A stretch of DNA of 64,000 nt from Thermoleophilaceae bacterium (lineage in GTDB: Bacteria > Actinomycetota > Thermoleophilia > Solirubrobacterales > Thermoleophilaceae), in the NCBI GenBank assembly GCA_030447875.1, contig JAUJOA010000004.1:106090-170089 (forward strand). Direction: 5' to 3'. The position numbers were made by a program, and so were the translations under genes. The notes under the pieces were generated by a model. The model was not told the origin of the DNA and ran no database searches. It worked only from the letters and a program-made list of their open reading frames with translations. This document shows positions 9,120 through 17,835 of this stretch, in pieces; position 1 is the stretch's first letter, and every line of letters begins with the position of its first letter.

Positions 9120-10724
9120 TCAGTCGATCAGCTCGTACGCCGGCAGCGTGAGGAACTCCACGAAGTCCTCGCCGAGCGCCACGCGCTCGAACAGCGCGCG
9201 CGAGTCGGCCGGGCGGCCGTGTGAGTGGAAGGACTCCTCCCCCACCTCGTCGCGGATCCGATCGAGCTCCTCGTCGATCAGGTCGCGCACGAGGGCGTGG
9301 GTCACGGTGCGTCCGTCGGATAGGCGCGCGCCGTGACGCAGCCACTGCCAGACCTGTGAGCGAGCGATCTCCGCGGTGGCGGCGTCCTCCATCAGGTTGC
9401 GGATGGCTGCCGCGCCGTTGCCGCGCAGCCACGACGAGATGTACTGGATGCCAACGTTGACGTTCCCGCGCAGCCCGGCCTCGGTGATCTCACCGGGCGT
9501 GGCGCTCACGTCGAGCAGCTCCGCGGCGGTCACGGAGACCTCGTCGCGCGTGCGGTCCACCTGATTCGGCCGATCCCCGAGCACCGCGTCGAACTCCTCC
9601 ATCGCCACGCCCACGAGGTCGGGGTGGGCGACCCAGGTGCCGTCGAACCCGTCGCCGGCCTCCCGCGACTTGTCCGCGCGGACGCCGGCCAGCGCCCGCT
9701 CGTTCGCCTCACGGTCCGTGCGGCTCGGGATGAGCGCCGCCATCCCACCCATCGCATGCGCGCCGCGGCGGTGGCAGGTCCGCACGAGGAGCTCCGTGTA
9801 CGCTCGCATGAACGGCACGGTCATCGTGACCTGTGCCCGATCCGGCAGCACGAAGTCGGGGCGCTCACGGAAGCGCTTGATGGTGCTGAAGATGTAGTCC
9901 CAGCGCCCGGCGTTCAACCCGGCTGAGTGGTCACGCAGCTCGTAGAGCGTCTCCTCCATCTCGAACGCCGCCGGCAGCGTCTCGATGAGGACGGTCGCCC
10001 TGATGGTGCCCCGCGGAATGCCGAGCTCGTCCTGCGCGAAGCAGAAGACATCGTTCCAGAGCCGCGCCTCCAGGTGGCTCTCGAGCTTTGGCAGGTAGAA
10101 GTACGGGCCCGACCCGCGATCGACCAGCTCGTGGGCGTTGTGGAAGAGAAACAGTCCGAAGTCGACCAGCGCGCCCGCCACCGGCTGCCCGTCGACGCGC
10201 ACGTGCTTCTCGACCAGGTGCCATCCGCGCGGGCGCACCAGCAGCGTGGCGGTCTCCTCCGCCAGCCGGTAGCTGCGCCCGTCCGGCGATTCGAGCTGAA
10301 TGGTGGCGCGTATCGCGTCGACCAGGTTCACGTGCCCGCCGACCACGTTCGACCACGTCGGCGAGCTCGAGTCCTCGAATTCGGCCATGAACCCGCGCGC
10401 CCCCGAGTTGAGGGCGTTGATGACCATTTTCCGGTCGGTGGGACCGGTGATCTCGACCCGGCGGTCGGTCAGGTCAGCCGGCGGCGGAGCCACGCCCCAG
10501 TCGCCCTCGCGCACGTGACGCGTGTCCGATCGGAAGTCGAGCGAACCGCCGGCGTCGAGCTGCGCCTGGCGCTCAACGCGAGCGGCGAGAAGGCGTCGGC
10601 GAGTGGCGTCGAATTCGCGGTGGATGCCGGCGACGAAGTCGAGCGCCGCCGGGGTGAGGATCTCCGCGAAGCGACCGTCGCTCGCTGCCCGCACCTCGAC
10701 GCCCCGCCCGAGCTCAGGGGACAT
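9120..10724 (-). CDS. aceB: Malate synthase A
   Basis: 534 residues, the normal length for the A isoform. It condenses glyoxylate and acetyl-CoA to malate. Signature stretches include [20 protein letters not shown], the [15 protein letters not shown] block carrying the metal-site glutamate, and [17 protein letters not shown] start at 10724. It is divergent (43 bases) from an FMN-dependent 2-hydroxyacid oxidase, so glyoxylate could be supplied from glycolate. No isocitrate lyase is in the window. Confidence 0.95.
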   Translation of the reverse strand: MSPELGRGVEVRAASDGRFAEILTPAALDFVAGIHREFDATRRRLLAARVERQAQLDAGGSLDFRSDTRHVREGDWGVAPPPADLTDRRVEITGPTDRKMVINALNSGARGFMAEFEDSSSPTWSNVVGGHVNLVDAIRATIQLESPDGRSYRLAEETATLLVRPRGWHLVEKHVRVDGQPVAGALVDFGLFLFHNAHELVDRGSGPYFYLPKLESHLEARLWNDVFCFAQDELGIPRGTIRATVLIETLPAAFEMEETLYELRDHSAGLNAGRWDYIFSTIKRFRERPDFVLPDRAQVTMTVPFMRAYTELLVRTCHRRGAHAMGGMAALIPSRTDREANERALAGVRADKSREAGDGFDGTWVAHPDLVGVAMEEFDAVLGDRPNQVDRTRDEVSVTAAELLDVSATPGEITEAGLRGNVNVGIQYISSWLRGNGAAAIRNLMEDAATAEIARSQVWQWLRHGARLSDGRTVTHALVRDLIDEELDRIRDEVGEESFHSHGRPADSRALFERVALGEDFVEFLTLPAYELID

Positions 10725-10767
10725 ATCTCCGTGAGCGCCGCGGAGGGCGCGTTAGGCTCGCCCGTCG

Positions 10768-11892
10768 ATGGTCTCTGGCTCCAAGCTCCATGGTGCATCG
10801 GGCTCCACCGCGGCGGCGCTCGGCCCCGAGCCGGTCAACGTGTGGGACTACGAGCGTCTGGCCGAGGCGGCGCTCGAGCCGGGACCATACGGCTACTTCG
10901 CGGGAGGCGCGGGCGACGAGCGGACGCTGCGCGAGAACGTAGAGGCGTTCGGGCGCCGGCATTTGCGCCCGCGCATGCTCGTCGACGTGAGTGAAGCCAC
11001 CACCGCCACCACGGTGCTGGGCACGGATCTGTCGATGCCGCTGCTCGTGGCGCCGGTGGCCCTTCAACGTATGGCCCACCCCCACGGCGAGGCGGGCATG
11101 GCGCGCGCCGCCGCCGCGGCCGGCACGGTCATGTGCCTGTCGACGCTCGCCACGACCGGCCCCGCCGAGGTTGCGGCCGCCGCTCCTGACGCTCCCCGCT
11201 GGTTCCAGGTCTACTGCTTCCGCGACCGCGGTGTCACCCGCGCGCTGATCGACCAGGCGGTGGAGTCCGGCTACCGAGCGCTCGTCGTGACGGTCGACGC
11301 CCCGCACGCGGGCCGGCGCGAGCGCGACTTGCGCACCGGCTTCGAGGTACCGGCGGTCGTCGGCGTGCCGAGCATCGCGGCGGCGGCGGGCGAGGGTCGG
11401 GACCTCACGATCCAGGACATCTTCGAGCTGGTGGACCCCGCGCTCAGCTGGCGCGACCTCGAGCGGCTGGCATCCGACTGCGACCTGCCGGTGCTGGTCA
11501 AGGGGGTCATGACCCACGAGGACGGCCGGCTCGCGTGCGAGCACGGCGCCGCCGGGGTGATCGTGTCCAACCACGGCGGTCGCCAGCTCGACGGCGTGGC
11601 CGCCGCCATCGACGCGCTCGCGGAGGTGGTCGAGGCCGTGGACGGGCGGATCGAGGTGCTGATGGACGGGGGCGTCCGCCGCGGCGGGGACGTCGTGAAG
11701 GCGCTGGCGCTGGGCGCTCGTGCCGTGCTGATCGGCCGCCCCGCGCTGTGGGGACTCGCGGCCGACGGCGAGCGCGGGGCCCTCCGCGTGCTCGAGTTGC
11801 TGCGCGAGGAGATCGCGCTGGCCCTGGCGCTCGTCGGATGCTCGACGCCGGAGGCCGTGCGCCCCGAGCACATCGGTCGCTACGGAGGCTGA
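10768..11892 (+). CDS. FMN-dependent alpha-hydroxy-acid oxidizing enzyme (glycolate/lactate oxidase-like)
   Basis: 374-residue TIM-barrel flavoprotein of the glycolate oxidase/lactate dehydrogenase (LldD) family. It shows the FMN-site stretches YFAGGAGDE and PLLVAPVALQRMAHP, the active-site histidine in IVSNHGGRQLDG, and the phosphate-binding MDGGVRRGGDVVKALALGA. It oxidises short 2-hydroxy acids to 2-oxo acids. The divergent malate synthase makes glycolate the attractive substrate, but lactate cannot be excluded. Three bases separate it from the lipid kinase downstream. Confidence 0.9.
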   Translation: MVSGSKLHGASGSTAAALGPEPVNVWDYERLAEAALEPGPYGYFAGGAGDERTLRENVEAFGRRHLRPRMLVDVSEATTATTVLGTDLSMPLLVAPVALQRMAHPHGEAGMARAAAAAGTVMCLSTLATTGPAEVAAAAPDAPRWFQVYCFRDRGVTRALIDQAVESGYRALVVTVDAPHAGRRERDLRTGFEVPAVVGVPSIAAAAGEGRDLTIQDIFELVDPALSWRDLERLASDCDLPVLVKGVMTHEDGRLACEHGAAGVIVSNHGGRQLDGVAAAIDALAEVVEAVDGRIEVLMDGGVRRGGDVVKALALGARAVLIGRPALWGLAADGERGALRVLELLREEIALALALVGCSTPEAVRPEHIGRYGG

Positions 11893-11895
11893 CCG

Positions 11896-12741
11896 ATGAC
11901 ACGGATCGCCCTGGTCGTGACCTCGGAGTCCGGGGGCGGCGTTGAGAGCGCGGAGCTCGAGGCGCGGCTGCGGACGCTCGGCGCCAGCGTCGAGACCTTT
12001 GATCGCCGTGACCTGCGCGCCGCCGCCGATTCGAGGCCGGACCGCCTCGCCGTGGCGGGGGGCGATGGCAGCGTGGGGTCGGCCGCGGGCGTCGCCGCCT
12101 CGATCGACGTGCCGCTGGCCGTGATCCCCGTCGGCACGGCGAACAACTTCACCCGCGCCGCGGGGCTTCCCACGGAGCTCCAGCGAGCTTGCCTCCTCGC
12201 CGCTCGCGGTGAGCGGCTACGCGGCATGGAGCTCGGCCATGCAGGGCCCGTTCCGTTCGTGAACCTGGCAAGCGCCGGGCTGGCGTCGGTCGCGGCCCGC
12301 CGGGCCGTGCGCTGGAAGCGGCTATTCGGCCCGACGGCCTACGCGATCGGCGCCGGCGCCGCCGCGGTGGGCACTCCCGCGCTCGACTGCGAGGTCACGG
12401 CCGACGGGAGGACCGCCTTCAAGGGGAAGGCGTGGCAGGTCATGGTCGCCGTCTCCGGGGCATTTGGCCCGGGAATCAAGGTGGAGCCAGCCGACACGGG
12501 GGACGGCAAGCTCGATCTCGTGGTCATGGAGGCCGGCCCGCGCCTGAAGCTGCTCGCCCGCGGCTATCGCATGTGGGCGGGCGAGGTCGTCTCCCAACCG
12601 GGGATCTCTCATGCGCGCGCGGACTCGCTCGACGTGAAGGTCCCGGCCGGGACAGCGTTCAACGTGGACGGCGAGGTGGTGGAGCTCGGCGCCACCCGCT
12701 TCACCGTCGAGCGAGCGGGCTTTCAGCTGGTCGTGGGCTGA
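11896..12741 (+). CDS. Diacylglycerol/lipid kinase family protein
   Basis: 281 residues with the DAGK catalytic domain: the nucleotide-binding VAGGDGSVGSAA (near 53-64) and IPVGTANNFTRAAGLP. The C-terminal beta-sandwich includes FNVDGEVVEL. The family (YegS, DgkB, sphingosine kinase-like) phosphorylates diacylglycerol or related lipids at the membrane face. It begins three bases after the hydroxyacid oxidase stop and is probably co-transcribed with it. The exact lipid is not known. Confidence 0.88.
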   Translation: MTRIALVVTSESGGGVESAELEARLRTLGASVETFDRRDLRAAADSRPDRLAVAGGDGSVGSAAGVAASIDVPLAVIPVGTANNFTRAAGLPTELQRACLLAARGERLRGMELGHAGPVPFVNLASAGLASVAARRAVRWKRLFGPTAYAIGAGAAAVGTPALDCEVTADGRTAFKGKAWQVMVAVSGAFGPGIKVEPADTGDGKLDLVVMEAGPRLKLLARGYRMWAGEVVSQPGISHARADSLDVKVPAGTAFNVDGEVVELGATRFTVERAGFQLVVG

Positions 12742-12756
12742 GGCGACCGCGACGGG

Positions 12757-14046
12757 CTAGTCGTCGTCGTCCTCGGCGTCGTCCTCGTCGCGCTCGTCCG
12801 CCGCTTCGAGCTCGGCCTCGTCGTCGTCGAGCTCGTCTTCGCGCTCATCCAGATCGTCGTCCGAGTCCGACCCTCCGTGGCCGCCGATGCCGGATCCGCC
12901 GCCGCTCGAGCCGGATCCGCTCGACCCTGACCCGCTGCCCCCGGACCCGGAGCTCGAACCGGATGGGCTTCCGCCGGAGCCGGGCCCGTCAGCGCGGCCC
13001 GAGTCGCCTGCGGAGCCTGACGTTGACGTGCTGGACGGGGAGCCCGCGGTTCCCGAGCCATCTCGGGGCGCTGAGCTGTCGCTACCCGAACCGCCGCTCG
13101 TGCTTGCATCGGAGCGCTGCCGTGACGCGTTCGCGCCGCGGCTCCGTGCACCGCCGCCATCCGCTGAGCCGCTCGCTCGACCGCTCCCCGCTCCGTCAGG
13201 GCGCGCGAGCAGCGACGGGCCGGGCACGACACCCGCCTCGAGGCCGGACCCTCCCTGGTCTCCTCCTCGCGGCAGGCCCGAGCCGTCCTGGCCGCCGAAG
13301 GGATAGCCGTTCACGGCGCCACCCACGACCGCCCCGGTCACGAGCGCGGTGGCACACACCTTGGCCACCACGGCCGTGGTCCCGCCGGCCGCCCCGAGCT
13401 CCGCCGCTCGCCCGGCCGCGGTCTGATCCCCCGACCACGGCAGTCGAGACACGAGGCCCGGTGGGACGAGGGCGACGGCGGCGGCCCGCAGCTTCAAGCG
13501 AGCACGATGAACGAGCTGGTGCACCGCCCCTCTGCTCAGGCCGAGCTCGGCGGCGATGTCGTCGTAGCCTCGGCCCTCCAGGGCTCGAAGCAGAATCGCG
13601 CTGCGCTGCTGCTCCGGGAGCGCGTTGACGGAGCTGAGCACGTCGCGTAGGCGCTCGGACCGCTCCAGGGCATGCGCGGGGCTCTCCGGGCCGTCGTGGT
13701 CGTCGCTCAGGAGCTCGTGGCTTGGCGCCCGCTGCCGAAGGGCGGTCACCGCGGCGTTGTGGGCGACGCGGTAGAGCCACGGACGCAGCTCGATGTCCGT
13801 GTCGCGGCTTCGGAGGAGCCCCGTGTACGCGCGCGTAAGCGCCTCCTGGACGGTGTCCTCGGCCTGATCGGCCGGCAGGAAGTGCTGGCAGTAGCGCAGC
13901 AGCGGACGGCGGTAGCGAGCGACGATGGCCTCGAAGGCCTCATCGTGGCCGGCGCGGGTGAGCTCGACCAGCCGACCATCTGGCTGCGAGCGGAGGAGGC
14001 GCGAGCCGGCCAGGCGCTTCAGCTCACCCCCCAGGTGCGGCTCCAT
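12757..14046 (-). CDS. ECF-type sigma factor with membrane-like segment and Ser/Gly plus acidic tail
   Basis: 429 residues from ATG 14046; a longer in-frame extension to 14697 is only the shadow of the DJ-1 gene. Residues 40-100 form sigma region 2 (YRRPLLRYCQHFLPADQAED), 143-187 region 4 with the helix-turn-helix YDDIAAELGLSRGAVHQLVH. After that come a weakly hydrophobic stretch at about 223-246 (a possible single membrane span), a Ser/Gly/Asp-rich linker, and a C-terminal Asp/Glu run of about 35 residues. No separate anti-sigma gene is adjacent, so regulation may lie in the tail. Confidence 0.82.
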   Translation of the reverse strand: MEPHLGGELKRLAGSRLLRSQPDGRLVELTRAGHDEAFEAIVARYRRPLLRYCQHFLPADQAEDTVQEALTRAYTGLLRSRDTDIELRPWLYRVAHNAAVTALRQRAPSHELLSDDHDGPESPAHALERSERLRDVLSSVNALPEQQRSAILLRALEGRGYDDIAAELGLSRGAVHQLVHRARLKLRAAAVALVPPGLVSRLPWSGDQTAAGRAAELGAAGGTTAVVAKVCATALVTGAVVGGAVNGYPFGGQDGSGLPRGGDQGGSGLEAGVVPGPSLLARPDGAGSGRASGSADGGGARSRGANASRQRSDASTSGGSGSDSSAPRDGSGTAGSPSSTSTSGSAGDSGRADGPGSGGSPSGSSSGSGGSGSGSSGSGSSGGGSGIGGHGGSDSDDDLDEREDELDDDEAELEAADERDEDDAEDDDD

Positions 14047-14119
14047 CGAAGGATCGTGGCATACGGAAGGGCGCCCTTCGCCAGTCGCTAGGACAGACGT
14101 CCAGAAGCGACAACCTGGG

Positions 14120-14758
14120 CTAGCCGGCGCCGCCGGGCGTGAAGTCCTCGGCGCTCTCCTCGAGATCGGCCCCCGCGGTGGCCGTCGCGAGCTCCTCGTG
14201 GCGCCCCTCGGCCAACTCCTCGACGAGCTTGGCGTTGAACGCGGGGAGGTCGTCGGGCTTGCGGCTCGTGGTGAGGCCGCGGTCCACGTGCACCTCCTCG
14301 TCGACCCACTCACCACCGGCGTTCCGGATGTCGGTCCGAAGGCTCGGGAAGGACGTGAGCGTCTTGCCGCGCACGACGTCCGCCTCCACGAGCGTCCACG
14401 GCCCGTGGCAGATGGCCCCCACCGGCTTGCCCGCCTCGACGAAGGCACGCACGAACGCCACGGCACGCTCGTCCATGCGCAGGAAGTCCGGGTTCGCCAC
14501 GCCGCCGGGCAGCACCAGGCCGTCGTAGTCGTCGGCCGAGGCGTCGGCGATCGGCTTGTCGACCGTGAACCTCTCGCCCTTCTCCAGGTGCTGGAAGGCC
14601 TCGATCTCACCCGCCTCGAGCGACACGAGCTCAGTGTCCGCGCCGGCGTTCTCCACGGCGATGCGAGGCTCCGTGAGCTCGATCTGCTCCACTCCATCGG
14701 TGGCCAGAAAGGCGATTCGCTTGCCGTCCAGTGGGTGTCCCTCTTCGTGGTGAGACAT
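14120..14758 (-). CDS. DJ-1/PfpI family protein (type 1 glutamine amidotransferase-like)
   Basis: 212 residues starting at MSHHEEGHPLDG (ATG 14758). It has the PfpI layout: IAFLATDGVEQIEL at the N-terminus, LVLPGGVANPDFLR, then the nucleophile elbow AICHGPW with Cys-His. Families of this type are general-stress proteases or glyoxalase/deglycase enzymes. The last 25 residues form an acidic extension rich in Ala and Glu. Its 3' end faces the sigma factor start, 73 bases away on the same strand. Confidence 0.88.
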   Translation of the reverse strand: MSHHEEGHPLDGKRIAFLATDGVEQIELTEPRIAVENAGADTELVSLEAGEIEAFQHLEKGERFTVDKPIADASADDYDGLVLPGGVANPDFLRMDERAVAFVRAFVEAGKPVGAICHGPWTLVEADVVRGKTLTSFPSLRTDIRNAGGEWVDEEVHVDRGLTTSRKPDDLPAFNAKLVEELAEGRHEELATATAGADLEESAEDFTPGGAG

Positions 14759-14847
14759 GTCGACCTCCGTGGTCCCGGCTTTGAAATGTCGTTCGCTGTC
14801 CGCCCCTAGCGGGTACCACTGGAGGAGAGGGAGCAAACCTGCGGGCG

Positions 14848-17835
14848 ATGCCCGGTGACAAGGGGACGATGGACGCCGAGGCAATGGATTCAGAGACCGC
14901 TCTCGAGCGCGAAGCCACGCGGGTGAGCCCTCGGGAGACGAGCGGACTCACGACCCGTCTGATCGTGCAGTTCGTCTCCGGCCGCGCCGGCGACGGGGGC
15001 GTGGAGCGGCTTCTGCGGATGTGCGGGCTGGAAGGTCGGCGCGACGAGCTCGAGGACGAGAACGCTTGGTTCTCCTACCGCGACAAGATTCGCCTGCTCG
15101 AGGCCACGCGCCTGGTTCTCGACGATCCAGCGGCGCCGCGCAAGATCGGCGCCTCGGCCGTGGGGCTGAACGTCGGGGAGGCGATGAAGCTGGCGCTCAA
15201 GGCGTTCGGATCGCCCAGCGTCGTGTACACGAACGTGGCAAAGGTCGGTAGCAGGCTGACCACCACGCACCGCTGGAAGCTGCTGCTGCTCGAGGAGGGT
15301 CGGGCCCGGCTCGTGTTCGAGGAGACCGGCGGCGGTCATGGCTACGACGCCGCCAACTGCGAGTTCAACGTCGGCCTCCTCAGGTCGGCCCCGGAGCTGT
15401 TCGGGCTGCCCGCCGCGAGCGTCCGTCACCCGGTCTGCGCCCTCCGCGGCGCCGAGCGCTGCGAGTACGAGGTCACGTGGGCATCCGTGCCGCGGAAGAT
15501 CGGCGCCGGCGTCGCCGCGGGGACCGCGGTCGGCGCCGTGACGGCGGCCGTCAACCGTGTCGCACGAGGGCCGCGGGCGGTGTTCACTCTGGCACTGGGA
15601 GCACCCGCGCTGGGGGCCGCGGCGCAGAGCGCACGGACGCGCGCCCGGGTCGCGCGCGCCCGCCGGCGCGAGATGCAGGAGCGCCTCGACGCCTACGAGC
15701 ACCAGACGCGCCAGCTCCAGGCGAGCATGCGGGACCTGGTCTCCCAGCTCGACCTCGACGAGGTTCTCGAGAAGATCACCGAGCACGCGCACAGCGCCGT
15801 GGGCGGCAAGCAGTACGCGCTCGTCCTGAACACCGGTGGCGGCGAGCTCACCTGCGATCGGTCGGCGGGCATCGCCGCCGACGTGGCCGCGGTGCTCGAG
15901 GGCTGGGTGGCTTCGGCCCTGGCATCGGCGAACGACAAGCCGTGCGTGATCGAGGACCTGTCCACCGAGCCGGCGCTGGCGCCGCTGGCGGAGGCCGGCG
16001 AGCAGGTGGTCCGCTCGCTGGCCGTGGCGCCGCTGATCTTCAAGGGCCAACGCCTGGGCGCGCTCGTTGCGCTCTCCGACCAGGTCGAGGGCTTCTTCCC
16101 GCGCGACGTGGACATGCTCGAGGTCTACGCCGCCCAGGCCGCCGCCGCGATTGCGAACGCCCGGCGCTACGAGGTGGCGCAGACGCAGGCAAGCCGCGAC
16201 CCGCTCACCGGCCTCTTGAACCACCGGGAGTTCCACGAGAAGCTGGCTCAGGAGATCGAGCGCAGCCGCCGCTACGGCGTGCGCTGCTCAGTGATTCTCG
16301 CGGACCTCGACGGCTTCAAGGGCGTGAACGACACGTCCGGCCACCGCGTCGGCGACCATCTGCTGCAGGACGTGGCGCTCGACATCGAGCGGTCGATCCG
16401 GGCGAGCGACCTGGCGTTTCGCATCGGGGGCGACGAGTTCGCCGTCTTCCTGCCCGAGACGCAGGGCGAGGAGGCACGCGCGCTGGCCGAGCGGATCCGC
16501 TCGGCGGTGTCCTCGCGTGACGAGCGCGTGGGGATCTCGTGCGGGATCGCCACGTGGCCCCAGGACGGCGTGGACAAGGAGCAGCTGCTGCGGAGCGCTG
16601 ACCTGGCGCTGTACGCGGCCAAGGAGGAGGCCGCCGGCCCCGGGGGTCGCCGCCGCGGGCGCTCCGGCGAGCGTGGTGGCGTGGAGCAGGCGAGCGATGC
16701 CGAGCGCGGCGCCCTGCGCGCGGATGACCTCCGTCGGCGCAGCCGTCAAATGGCGCTCATGGGCCGCATCGAGTTGCGGCTCCGAGACGCCCGCGAGCCC
16801 GAGGACATCTGCCGCGCGGCGGTCGAGGAGCTCGACGCCGAATTCGGGCTCGCGCTGACGCTGGTCATGCGCGTATCGGCCGACGGGCGCGAGCTGGTCG
16901 AGGTGGCCAGCCGCGGACTGGTGACCGATCGCCGGCGGGAGCGTGGAATCGTGGAATGGCGCCAGCCGATGGCGCGGGGAGTGACGGGCAGGGTCGCGCG
17001 GACCGGCGAGCCCGCGTGCCTGGCGGACGCCCGCCGCGATCCGGAGTTCATCCAGACGGACCTCAATCGCGAGTGCGCCGCGCTGGTCGCCGTCCCGATC
17101 CCGTTGGGCGGCACGGTCTGGGGAGTCCTGGAGCTCGAGGATGCGGGCGTCGGCACGTTCGACCGCGACGATCAGGCGGCGCTCGAGCGGCTGGCCGGGT
17201 GGATGGCGTCCGCGATGGAGAGCGGCACCCTTCAGGACGAGCTTGAGCGCGCGGCCGGAGGAACCGTCGAGGCGCTGCTGGCGGCGCTCGAGGCACGGGA
17301 CGCCGCGGCGGCGGGAGAGGCGGCGCGCATAGCGGGCGTCGCAGCGGCGGCCGGCAAGCGGCTCGGCCTGGACGGCGAGGAGCTCGGCCGGCTCCGGCGC
17401 GCCGCGCTCCTACAGGACGTGGGAAACCTCGCGATCCCTCAGGAGGTCATGGCAAAGGCCGGGCCGCTCACGGCGAGCGAGACCGGCGTGATCGAGCGGC
17501 ACGCCACCGCGGGCGCCGAGATACTCGCGCGAGCCCCCTCGTTGGCTGACCTGGCCCCCGTCGTTCACCACTCGCACGAGCGCTGGGACGGGCAGGGCTA
17601 CCCCGACGGCCTCCGCGGCGAGGAGATTCCGCTTCCCGCGCGGATCGTCGCCGTGGCCTCCGCTTACACAGCCATCACCTCCGAGCGTCCCCATCGCGCG
17701 GCCGTCGACGCGGAAGCGGCGATCCGCGAGCTTCGGTCAGCGGCCGGCGCTCAGTTCGACCCGGAGGTAGTGGAGGCCATCATCGCCGGGCTCGACCTGG
17801 CCGACGCCCACGGCGGGCTCACTCCGCCGCGATGA
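14848..17835 (+). CDS. Multidomain signalling protein: V4R-like sensor, GAF, GGDEF, GAF, degenerate HD-GYP
   Basis: 995 residues. Residues about 30-215 form an N-terminal sensor ending in a Cys-containing V4R-like block (HPVCALRGAERCEYEV). A small hydrophobic stretch and coiled coil lead to GAF1 (about 290-440). The diguanylate cyclase domain (445-605) has GGDEF at 527-531 and an RASD I-site five residues upstream, so c-di-GMP synthesis with product inhibition is likely. GAF2 spans about 640-790. The C-terminal domain (820-985) keeps GYP (917-919) but the HD reads Gln856-Asp857 and the final Asp pair is Ser/Thr, so hydrolysis is doubtful. Start could also be a later ATG at 14869 or 14884. Confidence 0.87.
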   Translation: MPGDKGTMDAEAMDSETALEREATRVSPRETSGLTTRLIVQFVSGRAGDGGVERLLRMCGLEGRRDELEDENAWFSYRDKIRLLEATRLVLDDPAAPRKIGASAVGLNVGEAMKLALKAFGSPSVVYTNVAKVGSRLTTTHRWKLLLLEEGRARLVFEETGGGHGYDAANCEFNVGLLRSAPELFGLPAASVRHPVCALRGAERCEYEVTWASVPRKIGAGVAAGTAVGAVTAAVNRVARGPRAVFTLALGAPALGAAAQSARTRARVARARRREMQERLDAYEHQTRQLQASMRDLVSQLDLDEVLEKITEHAHSAVGGKQYALVLNTGGGELTCDRSAGIAADVAAVLEGWVASALASANDKPCVIEDLSTEPALAPLAEAGEQVVRSLAVAPLIFKGQRLGALVALSDQVEGFFPRDVDMLEVYAAQAAAAIANARRYEVAQTQASRDPLTGLLNHREFHEKLAQEIERSRRYGVRCSVILADLDGFKGVNDTSGHRVGDHLLQDVALDIERSIRASDLAFRIGGDEFAVFLPETQGEEARALAERIRSAVSSRDERVGISCGIATWPQDGVDKEQLLRSADLALYAAKEEAAGPGGRRRGRSGERGGVEQASDAERGALRADDLRRRSRQMALMGRIELRLRDAREPEDICRAAVEELDAEFGLALTLVMRVSADGRELVEVASRGLVTDRRRERGIVEWRQPMARGVTGRVARTGEPACLADARRDPEFIQTDLNRECAALVAVPIPLGGTVWGVLELEDAGVGTFDRDDQAALERLAGWMASAMESGTLQDELERAAGGTVEALLAALEARDAAAAGEAARIAGVAAAAGKRLGLDGEELGRLRRAALLQDVGNLAIPQEVMAKAGPLTASETGVIERHATAGAEILARAPSLADLAPVVHHSHERWDGQGYPDGLRGEEIPLPARIVAVASAYTAITSERPHRAAVDAEAAIRELRSAAGAQFDPEVVEAIIAGLDLADAHGGLTPPR

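Noticed and set aside
12757-13300. DNA repeat in the sigma factor tail
   Set aside because: The short repeats are codon-level Ser/Gly and Asp/Glu runs within the protein tail, not a separate DNA element.
12432-13628. 398-codon plus-strand frame
   Set aside because: Arg/Pro/Ser-rich shadow of the lipid kinase and sigma factor genes.
14046-14697. N-terminal extension of the sigma factor
   Set aside because: The extension mirrors the DJ-1 gene in another frame; the sigma factor starts naturally at ATG 14046.
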